Positions 1 through 8,930 are shown, counted from the stretch's first letter. The stretch is DNA of 19,208 nt from Thioalkalivibrio nitratireducens (GCA_011390385.1 JAABSN010000052.1:1-19208); one strand, 5' to 3'. Made by a program: numbers and translations. Notes: a model not told the origin generated them from the letters alone.

Positions 1-391
1 CAGCGAATGGGCCCGGCGTAATCTGGCCCTGAACCAACTGGACCAACCCGAGCACAAGATCTTGGCGACCGACGTCCTGCGCTGGCTCGAAGGCGCCCCC
101 CGGCGCGATGAACGCTTCGACCTGATCGTGCTCGATCCGCCGTCGTTCTCGAATTCCAAGCGCATGGATACCAGCTTCGACGTGCAGCGGGACCATGCGT
201 GGCTGGTCAACCGCACGCTGCTCCGACTGGCGTCGGATGGGCTATTGCTGTTCTCCACCAACCGCCAGGGTTTCGAACTGCACCGCGGCGAACTCTCGAC
301 CGGAAGGGTTCTCGAGATCACCCGAAAGACCACACCACCTGATTTTCAGCGCCACCCCCCACACCGGTGCTGGGAAATCCGTCCCGCGTGA
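1..391 (+). CDS. rlmKL: 23S rRNA methyltransferase RlmKL, C-terminal part (5' cut by window)
   Basis: About 130 C-terminal residues are present, in frame from base 2, with the 5' end outside the window. The protein methylates 23S rRNA (m2G2445 by the RlmL half, m7G2069 by the RlmK half); what is seen here is the RlmK half. Diagnostic is the catalytic motif DPPSFSNSKRM followed by a DVQRDH segment, both strongly conserved in RlmK. The C-terminal block EITRKTTPPDF...CWEI also fits the RlmKL tail. Alternative: a stand-alone RlmI/RlmK-type methyltransferase, which the fragment cannot exclude. The gene converges on the thioredoxin-fold gene, with 58 bases between the two stops. Confidence 0.88.
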   Translation, partial: SEWARRNLALNQLDQPEHKILATDVLRWLEGAPRRDERFDLIVLDPPSFSNSKRMDTSFDVQRDHAWLVNRTLLRLASDGLLLFSTNRQGFELHRGELSTGRVLEITRKTTPPDFQRHPPHRCWEIRPA

Positions 392-420
392 AGCGCTCCT
401 CGGCCGTATGATGCTGCCCC

Positions 421-449
421 GGTGCGGTTCGGCTTCGCCTCACGGCACC
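421..449. terminator. Imperfect hairpin between convergent stops
   Basis: This 29-base inverted repeat has a GGTGC/GCACC outer stem and a GGC-TTC-GCC apex, with internal mismatches. It lies exactly between the rlmKL stop and the stop of the convergent thioredoxin-fold gene. There is no T-run on either side, so a role as a bidirectional terminator is inferred from position and symmetry only. Confidence 0.35.
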
Positions 450-1523
450 CTACTGTTCCTGCGCCTGCGACGAGGAAATCACATCCTGCCCCGCGCGCCA
501 GCGCTCGAAGGTGGGATATTCCTCGTACGCACGGGTCAACACGTAGTCCATCACGTTGCGCAGCCGGTTCAACGCGACCACCGAATCGATACGGATGATC
601 TCGTTTCCGCGCTCGTCGAAGAAGATCATGGTCGGTGCCCAGTGAATATCCAGGCTCTCGCCCCAAGCGGCCGCATTGGTCCGTCTTCCGTCCGGTGTAA
701 TCACCGGGGTATCCGCGTCAAGATCGAGCTGCACGGCATCGAAGAACTGCATGCGCTCGAGTACGCGTCCGTCGCTGAGCGGCTCCGAGTGGAGAACGTC
801 ACACGCATGGCAGGCCTGGCGCTCGAAGAACACCACCAACGGGCGCTGGGCCGGAATCCGCGATCGATCCAGCATGTGCGGCGGACTCTGGAAAAAGGGT
901 TGGTAATTGATGTCGTCGGTGTCGAACTTCGGGGGTGGATCGGCGCGTTCAAGGTACTCACGAAAGCTCTCGTCACGATCATGGCGGTCGACGACGTATT
1001 CAAGTGCAGCGCGGAAACGGTACGGTGGGTAATAGCCCCGGATGCGGTGAATCTCGTTACCGTCAGCATCAAAAAAGCTGAACGAAGGGGTGAAGTTCAG
1101 GCGCCGCTGCACCGCGAACGCCCGTTCGCCCATCGTCTCCCCCTCCAGGGTCGTCACTTCCCGGCTACCCTGAACGTCCAGCGCGATCACGTCGAAATGC
1201 TCGGAAAAATACTGACGGATATCCGGCTGAGCCAGATTATTCTCCATCATCGCCTCGCAATACGGGCAGTGATCCATGCCGAAATAGATCGCCAGGCCCT
1301 GCTTGCCCCGCTCGACGGCCCGTTCGAGGTCTTCCCGGAAATCCAGGAAGCTGAGTTGGAACCAGTCCGGGGTATGGAGACCAATCTGCCGCGGAGTATC
1401 ATCGATATCGAAATCGCCGGGGCCATCGGCCGCCACGCTGCTGCCGAGCACCAGAGCCATCGATGCCGGCAAAACGATTCGAAACCATGCCGAAAAAGCA
1501 CCGCGACGGATTATTCGCATCAT
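450..1523 (-). CDS. Periplasmic protein with two thioredoxin-fold domains
   Basis: The protein has 357 residues. The start ATG at 1523 is chosen because a GGAG lies 5 bases upstream (1529-1532) and the N-terminus then forms a signal peptide (basic MMRIIRR, hydrophobic stretch about 15-29, likely cleavage near Ala32). The open frame extends upstream but is REP-derived. Domain 1 (about 70-180) carries CPYC at 86-89 and a TPSFSFFDADG block with cis-Pro146. Domain 2 (about 225-335) carries CHAC at 238-241 and WAPTMIFFDERG with cis-Pro297. Both keep the CXXC plus cis-Pro pattern of redox-active thioredoxin folds, and the style resembles SoxW-like periplasmic thioredoxins. A role in thiol-disulfide exchange is inferred; the partner is unknown. 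It lies downstream of serS on the same strand, but 307 bases away across a repeat cluster, so it is probably transcribed separately. Confidence 0.82.
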   Translation of the reverse strand: MMRIIRRGAFSAWFRIVLPASMALVLGSSVAADGPGDFDIDDTPRQIGLHTPDWFQLSFLDFREDLERAVERGKQGLAIYFGMDHCPYCEAMMENNLAQPDIRQYFSEHFDVIALDVQGSREVTTLEGETMGERAFAVQRRLNFTPSFSFFDADGNEIHRIRGYYPPYRFRAALEYVVDRHDRDESFREYLERADPPPKFDTDDINYQPFFQSPPHMLDRSRIPAQRPLVVFFERQACHACDVLHSEPLSDGRVLERMQFFDAVQLDLDADTPVITPDGRRTNAAAWGESLDIHWAPTMIFFDERGNEIIRIDSVVALNRLRNVMDYVLTRAYEEYPTFERWRAGQDVISSSQAQEQ

Positions 1524-1528
1524 CCAGA

Positions 1529-1532
1529 CTCC
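1529..1532 (-). promoter_or_regulatory. Ribosome binding site GGAG fixing the thioredoxin-fold gene start
   Basis: GGAG on the minus strand lies 5 bases before tandem ATG codons (1523 and 1520). It argues against the upstream in-frame ATG at 1547 and against the much longer open frame reaching 1820. Confidence 0.6.
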
Positions 1533-1640
1533 ATGATTCACATGCATGATCGGCCCGGAACCCGGAATGGGAGCACCGCGCTGGCGATATCTCGCCCAAG
1601 CCGGCAACCTCACCCGATTTTCGCCGGGCGGCTCAACGCC

Positions 1641-1677
1641 TTCAGCACCGTATCGGCGAGAGGACTGGCCTTCTTCA
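1641..1677 (-). repeat. REP-like hairpin element, copy A (degenerate)
   Basis: Read on the minus strand this copy matches copies B and C over about 35 bases. Its stem is GGCCAG/CTCGCC around a 4-base loop, with one mismatch. It is the most diverged of the three copies. Confidence 0.6.
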
Positions 1678-1700
1678 GGACCGGTCCCGGTAGTGGCGGG

Positions 1701-1737
1701 GCAGGAGGCGAGCCCTCTCGCCGATCGGGCGCCGGCC
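1701..1737 (+). repeat. REP-like hairpin element, copy B
   Basis: The element begins GCAGGAGG and then has a perfect 6-bp stem GGCGAG-CCCT-CTCGCC (1707-1722), followed by CGAT and a GC-rich tail. It lies in inverted orientation to copies A and C, as in paired REP elements (BIMEs). It is non-coding, between the serS 3' end and the thioredoxin-fold gene. Confidence 0.7.
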
Positions 1738-1760
1738 AACCACTCACATTCGTGGTTCCG

Positions 1761-1796
1761 ACCGGCGCTGTATCGGCCAGGGCGCTGGCCTCCTGC
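1761..1796 (-). repeat. REP-like hairpin element, copy C
   Basis: On the minus strand it begins GCAGGAGG, then has a perfect stem GGCCAG-CGCC-CTGGCC (1775-1790) followed by CGATACAGCGCCGGT. Compared with copy B, both strands of the stem changed together (GGCGAG/CTCGCC to GGCCAG/CTGGCC), which is covariation that preserves pairing. It ends 34 bases beyond the serS stop and could also act in serS 3'-end formation. Confidence 0.7.
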
Positions 1797-1830
1797 GCGT
1801 TGCCTGGCGCGGCAAATCAAACCGACTGAA

Positions 1831-3315
<1,485 letters not shown>

Positions 3316-3340
3316 TTAGCCAAGTAACCACGGACCTCCC

Positions 3341-3652
3341 ATGAGCGATCAATCGGCTTCCGAACCCGATCTGTCCAAGGAACAACGCATTCTCTCGATC
3401 GTGAAGAAGGTGCTGACCGATGTCGCCCGGGACACCCATGCGCCTCCCGGCACGCGGCATCCGCTGACCGAGAACACCATCAACGGCATCCGTGACTGCC
3501 TGAATCTGATTGTTGCGCGCGAGCAGGAACTCGCGGACGCTCTCGGACAGGAAATGAACCTGCGCCCGCGGTATGCCGATGAACCACGCAAACAGGATAC
3601 CGTGGTGCCGATCAATATCGACGGCTTGCGCAGAAAACCAAAGCGCGACTGA
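3341..3652 (+). CDS. Small conserved-looking protein of unknown function
   Basis: The protein has 103 residues and no signal peptide or membrane segment. The N-terminal part (about 12-70) looks helical and amphipathic (EQRILSIVKKVLTDVARDT, then ENTINGIRDCLNLIVAREQEL), with a TPPG-like turn APPGTRHPL between the helices. The tail is short, basic and proline-containing. Codon use is as in neighbouring real genes and the frame is clean from ATG to TGA. I do not recognise the family. It is divergent from serS and lies 325 bases before msbA on the same strand, so it is probably monocistronic. Confidence 0.7.
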   Translation: MSDQSASEPDLSKEQRILSIVKKVLTDVARDTHAPPGTRHPLTENTINGIRDCLNLIVAREQELADALGQEMNLRPRYADEPRKQDTVVPINIDGLRRKPKRD

Positions 3653-3977
3653 CGTGGTTGTGGGCTACGACGTGTTGAACTGCGTCGATTCAAGTGGACA
3701 AACTCGAACGATCGAAATTCCGCCGATCCGGATATCGCGATTGCTTTCCTGCGTGTTCCCCGCGATGGTGTGCAATACGGTCCACAGGCAACGGCCCGGG
3801 TCTGAAATCCGGAAGCCTGCTCGCTGACTGCCATTTTTCACGCCCTGAATCCGCAGCCATCCCGGTCGCTAACATGCTCAGACAGAGTCATCATATGTAC
3901 GAGCAAACGGTGACCAACCGTGCCCCGTTCGCGCAAGCGAGCGAACACGTGTCAGCACTTCCCCCAAGGTCCCATCC
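3653..3977. other. Intergenic region upstream of msbA, no gene recognised
   Basis: The stretch has 325 bases. Short open frames on both strands lack recognisable protein features. The only structure noted is an inverted repeat GTTCGC-8-GCGAAC at 3927-3946, about 30 bases before the msbA start, with no T-run. It presumably holds the msbA promoter, but no convincing -35/-10 pair was found by eye. Confidence 0.5.
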
Positions 3978-5777
3978 GTGAGCCAGCAGGCCAAACTTGC
4001 CTTGAAACTACCGGTCGAACTCACTTCGGGGGACAACTCCTGGCAACTATATGGTCGCATTCTCGAATACCTGCGCCCGCATTGGCGCCTGGGCCTTCTG
4101 GCCGTGGTATTCATGATCCTGGCCGCCGCCGCACAGGCGGCGTTCGCATGGATCGTCCAGCCACTGGTCGACGGCACCTTCATCGAGCGGGATCCGGACG
4201 CGCGGCTCTGGGTGCCCCTCGCGCTGATCGTGATCTTCCTGGTCCATGGCCTGACCATGTTCGCCTCGGACTACACCGTAGCGTCCGTCGGAAAGAAGGT
4301 GGTGCGAGAAATTCGGCAAGCCACCTTCGAGAAATACCTTCGTTTACCTACAGCATTTTTCGACTCGGCCTCGCCCGGCGTGCTGCTCGCCAAGCTCACC
4401 TACAACGTCAACGCGATCGCCAGCGCCGCTTCACAGGCGATCGTGACTCTGGTCAGGGATACCTTCACGATTATCTTCCTGCTCGGGTACATGGTTTATC
4501 TGAGCGCGTGGCTCACCCTGATTGCGCTGTCCCTGGGTCCCGCCGTATTCGCCTTGATCGCCCTGGCGAACCGACGATTCCGCAAGACAGCGCGGCGTGT
4601 GCAGCACTCCGTGGGGGAATTCGCCCAGGTCGCGGAGGACGGCATTCGCGCACACGTCGAAATCAAGATTTTCGGGGCCGCTGCGAACGAGGCGGCACGG
4701 TTCCGTCGCATCAATGAGCGGAACCGCCGGCAGGAGATGAAATACGTCGCGATCAAGGCATTGACGCAACCCCTGATCCAGTTCCTGGCCGTGATCGCGC
4801 TGGCCGCCGTACTGTTCCTCGCCACATCGGATCGCGTAATGGAGCATCTCACGCCCGGTGGCCTGCTGTCGTTCATCACCGCGATGCTGCTGCTGATGCC
4901 CTCGCTGAAGCGACTTGTGAACGTGAATTCCCAGATCCAGCGCGCACTTGCGGCCAGCGAGAGCGTATTCGAGATCCTTGACCGCCCCTCGGAAGTCGAT
5001 GCCGGACAACTGCCGCTGGCACGCGCGCGGGGGGAGATCCGCTTCGACGGCGCGACCTTCGGCTACGATCCGGAACAACCTGTGCTGCGCAACGTCCACC
5101 TGGACATTCATCCCGGGCAGACGGTCGCGCTGGTCGGCCGTTCCGGAAGCGGCAAGACGACGCTAGCCCGCCTGGTACCACGGTTGTTCGATCCGCAGGA
5201 GGGTGTCATTACACTGGACGGACATCCCTTGCAGCACTACCGGCTCGATGATCTTCGAGCTCAGGTCGCACTGGTCAGCCAGAACATCGTGTTGTTCAAC
5301 GCGAGCATTGCTGAGAACATCTCCTACGGCGCGGCCGAACCACCCTCGCAGGAGACCCTGGAGCGCGCCGCCCGGGATGCCAATGCGCTCGACTTCATCC
5401 GGGCTCTGCCGCAAGGCTTCGAGACTCTGATCGGGGAAAACGGCGTGATGCTCTCCGGAGGACAGCGGCAGCGGGTTGCCATCGCGCGGGCACTGATCAA
5501 GAACGCCCCGCTTCTGATCCTGGACGAGGCTACATCGGCTCTGGACTCCGAGTCCGAGCGGCAGATTCAGGGGGCGATGGAAACGTTGATGCGCGGGAAG
5601 ACCACCCTGATCATTGCTCACCGTCTGTCGACCATCGAGGATGCTGACCTTATCGTCGTGCTGGATCACGGACGCATCGTGGAACAAGGAACACACACGG
5701 AACTGCTTGCTCTTGGAGGGGTTTATTCTGAGCTCCACCAGAAGCAAGCCGGCCCGCCGGCGGCAGCTGGAGCGTAG
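3978..5777 (+). CDS. msbA: Lipid A/LPS-core exporter MsbA (ABC transporter, fused permease-ATPase)
   Basis: The protein has 599 residues, the expected length for this half-transporter that homodimerises and flips lipid A-core across the inner membrane. The start is GTG with AAGG 8 bases upstream. Six membrane segments lie at about 38-60, 78-98, 154-174, 176-197, 263-283 and 293-312. The segment after TM6 (MPSLKRLVNVNSQIQRALAA) is typical of MsbA. The ATPase domain has Walker A GRSGSGKT (387-394), a Q-loop near LVSQNIVLFN, signature LSGGQ (492-496), Walker B LLILDE (512-517) and H-loop His548. A different exporter of the same ABCB family is possible, but the LPS context favours MsbA. It is followed by a hairpin rather than by lpxK, its partner in many gammaproteobacteria. 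Confidence 0.9.
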   Translation: MSQQAKLALKLPVELTSGDNSWQLYGRILEYLRPHWRLGLLAVVFMILAAAAQAAFAWIVQPLVDGTFIERDPDARLWVPLALIVIFLVHGLTMFASDYTVASVGKKVVREIRQATFEKYLRLPTAFFDSASPGVLLAKLTYNVNAIASAASQAIVTLVRDTFTIIFLLGYMVYLSAWLTLIALSLGPAVFALIALANRRFRKTARRVQHSVGEFAQVAEDGIRAHVEIKIFGAAANEAARFRRINERNRRQEMKYVAIKALTQPLIQFLAVIALAAVLFLATSDRVMEHLTPGGLLSFITAMLLLMPSLKRLVNVNSQIQRALAASESVFEILDRPSEVDAGQLPLARARGEIRFDGATFGYDPEQPVLRNVHLDIHPGQTVALVGRSGSGKTTLARLVPRLFDPQEGVITLDGHPLQHYRLDDLRAQVALVSQNIVLFNASIAENISYGAAEPPSQETLERAARDANALDFIRALPQGFETLIGENGVMLSGGQRQRVAIARALIKNAPLLILDEATSALDSESERQIQGAMETLMRGKTTLIIAHRLSTIEDADLIVVLDHGRIVEQGTHTELLALGGVYSELHQKQAGPPAAAGA

Positions 5778-6077
5778 AGAGATGGGGAAACCTGAGCACC
5801 TCGCTCCGCCCAAACGAAGGGGCGCGAGCAACAGACCCGTGCAGCCTGCATCGGTTCGCGCTCGACGCGATCTCCCCCGACTGCCGGGAACCTTGGCGCT
5901 GGCACACTGGGACCGTCGCCATAGCGAGCGGCAATCTCAACCCGACCGACCCCGCAGGAACCCGACGCACCCTTCTTCGATTCCGCGGTGCGTACTGCAA
6001 GATCGAAACGGACCGAAGGAACTGCATCCGCGCTGCGCAGAACGCCAGGTTGGAAAGGTCTGGAAACACGTGCACGC
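5778..6077. other. Convergent intergenic region between msbA and the O-antigen ligase gene
   Basis: The stretch has 300 bases. Besides the hairpin at 5803-5829, the plus-strand frame through 5849 is open without a stop across the whole gap, and on to about 6186, but it has no usable start codon in the gap except a late TTG. No family is recognised, and it may be chance or a decayed gene. Confidence 0.4.
5803..5829 (+). terminator. Hairpin just after msbA
   Basis: GCTC-CGCCC, an 8-base loop, then GGGCG-c-GAGC gives a 9-bp stem with one bulged C, 26 bases past the msbA stop. No T-run follows, so this is a possible but unproven transcript end or RNA-stabilising structure. Confidence 0.35.
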
Positions 6078-7460
6078 CTACTCTCGTTGTGCAACAGGCC
6101 CAGTTCCCTGGTCCATGCCTCCTGGCTCACAATGCGGCTGGCTTCGATGCATTGCCAGGACCCCGTAACAAGTCACTGCCAGCATGAACGTCAAAAGCGC
6201 GCGCGAGCTTGCGTGACCGATAAGCACGTCGGTGAGCAACGTGAAGAGTGCCATCACCCAGAACCCAGCCGTTACCAGGGCAACTCCATCGGGAACATAT
6301 TTCAGGCGCCAGGCTCGAAGAAAGCCTCGGAACAATACTCCGTATGCCAGAACGAATCCCAGTAGTCCGACCATGCCCAAGCTATACGCGATGTCGACAT
6401 AGATATTGTGAAGGTGTCCAGTGGAGCTGCCGAACTCCAGATCGCTACGTTGGGCCAGTACGGGCTTCGAGCCGCTCCCGTAGCCAAACCACGGGCGGTC
6501 GCGCATTGCTTCCAGCGCCGCGATCCACATGTTGACCCGCAAACCCAGGGCACGGTCAGCCTCGAGCAACGCTTCCTCGTCCAAAGCCATGATGGCGTCA
6601 AACACCTCACTCGTCTTGCCGAACCGTTCCTCCATCACCTCGCCGGCCCCCAACGAAACAATGACTGCAAACCCGAGAGCGAGAAGCGTGCCGCCAGCCG
6701 CCGCAGGAAATACAGAGCGACGGGTGCGAGCCCCCCGAGCAAGCACAACGGTCAACAGAAATGCACAGGCAACGAGTGCGCCGAACCAGGCACCCCGGGA
6801 CTGGGTACCGTAAAGCACCACCAGGAATCCGAGGAATCCGAGCACAACCGCCGATATCGCGGCGCGATGGAACCACACATCGAGGCCCGACCCCTGTTTG
6901 AGGGTACGCTGGGTCAACAACGTGGCGAAACAGATCACGAGGCCGGCCGCAGAAGCGAAACCCACCCGAGTCGGTACGCGGCCCCACAGCTCTCGTCGGG
7001 CGAACGGTTCCTCCAGCAACATCGGGTAGTCAATACTCAAAAGTCGATTCGCGAACAGGCCTAGCGCCACGAACACCAGCAACCACGGGATATCTCGCCG
7101 GTACTGAAACAACCACCAGCCCACGAGCAGGCTGAAGAGACCGGATACTCGCAGCACGTGGCTCCAGTGGGGATTACTGCTCTCGTGCATGACGGGGTGG
7201 TAGGAGGCGAGCACCTGCGACTGGACCACTACATATACCGTCAAGGCAGTCACCAACCAGAACGCCGGGAGACCCCGGAGATCACGCCAGATGGTTCCCG
7301 CGAGTGGAATGCTGGCAATGACTACCAGGATTGCCGCCGCGCTGAACCCCGTCGTCGACAAGTCAACCGACAGGGCCATGATGTAAAGCGCGAGCCAGCC
7401 GGCCCAGCGGGCGAACGTCTCCGTGCGCGACGGTGCTGCACGCATGGCTACTTCAGCCAT
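6078..7460 (-). CDS. O-antigen ligase family membrane protein (WaaL/Wzy type)
   Basis: The protein has 460 residues and about 11-12 hydrophobic segments. Members either join undecaprenyl-linked polymer to lipid A-core (WaaL) or polymerise O-units (Wzy), with the active face in the periplasm. Family marks are YGTQSRGAWFG (Arg222), then a large hydrophilic loop (about 272-350) with Arg308, and GHLHNIYVDIAYSLGMVGLLG with His351; conserved Arg and His residues in equivalent places are needed in known WaaL proteins. WaaL is preferred over Wzy because msbA is nearby, but sequence alone cannot settle it. ATG at 7460 is taken, but ATG at 7445 is possible; neither has a good Shine-Dalgarno. It lies 70 bases after the FkbM gene on the same strand, a likely two-gene operon. 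Confidence 0.85.
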   Translation of the reverse strand: MAEVAMRAAPSRTETFARWAGWLALYIMALSVDLSTTGFSAAAILVVIASIPLAGTIWRDLRGLPAFWLVTALTVYVVVQSQVLASYHPVMHESSNPHWSHVLRVSGLFSLLVGWWLFQYRRDIPWLLVFVALGLFANRLLSIDYPMLLEEPFARRELWGRVPTRVGFASAAGLVICFATLLTQRTLKQGSGLDVWFHRAAISAVVLGFLGFLVVLYGTQSRGAWFGALVACAFLLTVVLARGARTRRSVFPAAAGGTLLALGFAVIVSLGAGEVMEERFGKTSEVFDAIMALDEEALLEADRALGLRVNMWIAALEAMRDRPWFGYGSGSKPVLAQRSDLEFGSSTGHLHNIYVDIAYSLGMVGLLGFVLAYGVLFRGFLRAWRLKYVPDGVALVTAGFWVMALFTLLTDVLIGHASSRALLTFMLAVTCYGVLAMHRSQPHCEPGGMDQGTGPVAQRE

Positions 7461-7530
7461 TCGGCCGCAGCAAAAAGGAATCTCGCGAAGGTCTTACAGG
7501 ACGCCTCGCCAGCGTCTATGGCCGGAACCC

Positions 7531-8496
7531 TCATCCCGAAAAACACACGATGTCGATCTGTCGAAGCAGATCCGCTGGCAGGGGCACCGCATAGGGTGGG
7601 TTCTCCGAGATCCGCATGACGCGATATCCCAACGCCTCGAGCTGTTCGACAAGTGCTGCCGCATCATATCGATCCGGAGAGAGCTCCATGACCAGACCCG
7701 GTCTTTGCTCCCGCAGCATCGGCGCAAGCGCCTCGACCACTGTGGCCTCAAACCCCTCGACATCCAGTTTCACGCAATCCACTCGGGGCCGGCCTTCAGC
7801 CTGCCACCAATGTTCGAAGGAGCGGACCTCTGCATTAACACTCGACTCTCCATCCAGGGGCTGACGTAGCGAGGCAGCGCCGTTGTTCGCCCGCGGGATC
7901 GCCAGCGTCATCGTCGCGTCAGATAGTCCAAGGGCGAATGAGTGCACATGAACAATGGAACCCAGTTCGTTTTCGTCGACGGCTCGGCGCAACAGAGAAT
8001 GGACTTCGGGATTGGGCTCGAATGCATGCACCCTCCCGCGGTCCCCGACTGCGGCCGCCAGTTCCAGGGTCAGGACGCCAACATTGGCGCCGATGTCCAG
8101 TGCACATGCGCCAGGCATCGCCAGTTCGCGCAGCCAATGGGTCACGCCGGGTTGATGCACACCGAGCACGAAGGCATTCCACTGGCACTTGTGCCGGATA
8201 TCGTGAACCACCCGAAATCCCCGAAAGCGGTAGGTACGCCAGGCTGGCTCCCGGGATCTCCGCAGCGCCGTGTAGTGACCGCGCCGCAGTGCGTCAATGA
8301 ATCCCGTGGTATCCAGCCGGTACCCTAGCCGAAGCATGAACGGCGCCCGGGATATCGTATCCGGGCATCGAGGCCCCACCTTCGGTTGCACTCGCAAGAG
8401 AGACTCGACTTCACCCAGCGTTTCTCCGCCCCGTGCCACGGCGTACCGGGCGTAGCGCCGGGCAAGGGTCCTGACAAGCCACTGCAAAAGCCGCAT
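7531..8496 (-). CDS. FkbM-family SAM-dependent methyltransferase
   Basis: The protein has 321 residues. The start ATG at 8496 has GAGG 3 bases and GGGGAG 9 bases upstream. The open frame continues to 8724 but only through repeat sequence. The SAM-binding Rossmann core starts with ALDIGANVGVLTLEL (132-146), followed by the acidic strand end HAFEPNPEV (Glu160) and then VDCVKLDVEGFE (239-250), the FkbM signature. The C-terminus (ALVEQLEALGYRVMRI...) is typical. FkbM enzymes O-methylate sugars or other small acceptors and are common in surface-polysaccharide loci; the acceptor here is unknown. The N-terminal 100 residues are basic and not part of the core fold. It is upstream of, and probably cotranscribed with, the O-antigen ligase gene. 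Confidence 0.87.
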   Translation of the reverse strand: MRLLQWLVRTLARRYARYAVARGGETLGEVESLLRVQPKVGPRCPDTISRAPFMLRLGYRLDTTGFIDALRRGHYTALRRSREPAWRTYRFRGFRVVHDIRHKCQWNAFVLGVHQPGVTHWLRELAMPGACALDIGANVGVLTLELAAAVGDRGRVHAFEPNPEVHSLLRRAVDENELGSIVHVHSFALGLSDATMTLAIPRANNGAASLRQPLDGESSVNAEVRSFEHWWQAEGRPRVDCVKLDVEGFEATVVEALAPMLREQRPGLVMELSPDRYDAAALVEQLEALGYRVMRISENPPYAVPLPADLLRQIDIVCFSG

Positions 8497-8499
8497 TAT

Positions 8500-8511
8500 C
8501 CTCAACTCCCC
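8500..8511 (-). promoter_or_regulatory. Ribosome binding site region for the FkbM methyltransferase
   Basis: On the minus strand GGGGAG (8506-8511) and GAGG (8500-8503) precede ATG at 8496 by 9 and 3 bases. They decide the start against the longer open frame that runs into the upstream repeats. Confidence 0.55.
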
Positions 8512-8526
8512 TACCGGAACTGTGAG

Positions 8527-8560
8527 CCTGTCGCCTGTCGCCTGTCGCCTGTGGCCTGCG
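8527..8560. repeat. 7-bp tandem repeat (CCTGTCG type, about 4.9 copies)
   Basis: Three exact CCTGTCG units are followed by CCTGTGG and CCTGCG. The array lies 31 bases upstream of the FkbM gene start, in its probable 5' leader. A CATAAT hexamer (minus strand, 8575-8580) just beyond it could be a -10 box, but no matching -35 was found. Confidence 0.8.
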
Positions 8561-8682
8561 AAAGCGGGACGCTGATTATGCCGGGACGTCCAGATTGACG
8601 CGAGTCTCGGACAGGGGCTGTGCGGCGCTGGGCGATAGTCGGTACCATCCCGCAAAAGCCTGAACGAAGCACTGATGAATTC

Positions 8683-8832
8683 GTCATCGCGAGGAGCGAA
8701 GCGACGTGGCAATCCACAATGCACCGATTTCGTTGGCGCCCCTTGGATGACCCGCTGCGTTCGCCCTTCGGGCCAGCCTCCGGCTGTTCAATGCGCCATG
8801 CGCATTCTTGCCGCGCTTCGCTCGCAAGGACA
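8683..8832. repeat. Structured dispersed repeat: inverted arms enclosing three small hairpins
   Basis: The left arm (8683-8715, containing GCGAGGAGCGAAGCGACG) is an imperfect inverted copy of the right arm (8808-8832, CGCGCTTCGCTCGCAAGG). Between them lie three consecutive tight hairpins: GCCC-TTC-GGGC (8763-8773), CAGCC-TCC-GGCTG (8774-8786) and AATGCGC-CAT-GCGCATT (8790-8806). The arm sequence belongs to a GTCATYGCGAGGAGCGAAGCGA-type repeat that I recall as scattered through many bacterial genomes. It is non-coding and fills most of the gap between the divergent FkbM and glycosyltransferase genes. No transposase is present. Confidence 0.75.
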
Positions 8833-8930
8833 GCGCCACCTGTTCAGTGTTCCCCGGCAGCACCCATGGGTCAGCAAGACCAGATCGGGAGGCAAAGTCT
8901 GCTGAGGCATGCCCAATCGGAAATCGATGA

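Noticed and set aside
195..1829. 544-codon open frame on the plus strand
   Set aside because: It is antisense to the signal-peptide/two-thioredoxin gene, begins inside rlmKL, and shows no domain; it is a GC-driven shadow.
8343..8363. Near-palindrome around CCCGGGATATCGTATCCGGG
   Set aside because: It is inside the methyltransferase coding sequence, with a bulge and no reason to be regulatory.
8497..8724. N-terminal extension of the FkbM methyltransferase
   Set aside because: The extra residues are translations of the 7-bp tandem repeat and the dispersed repeat; a ribosome binding site supports ATG 8496.
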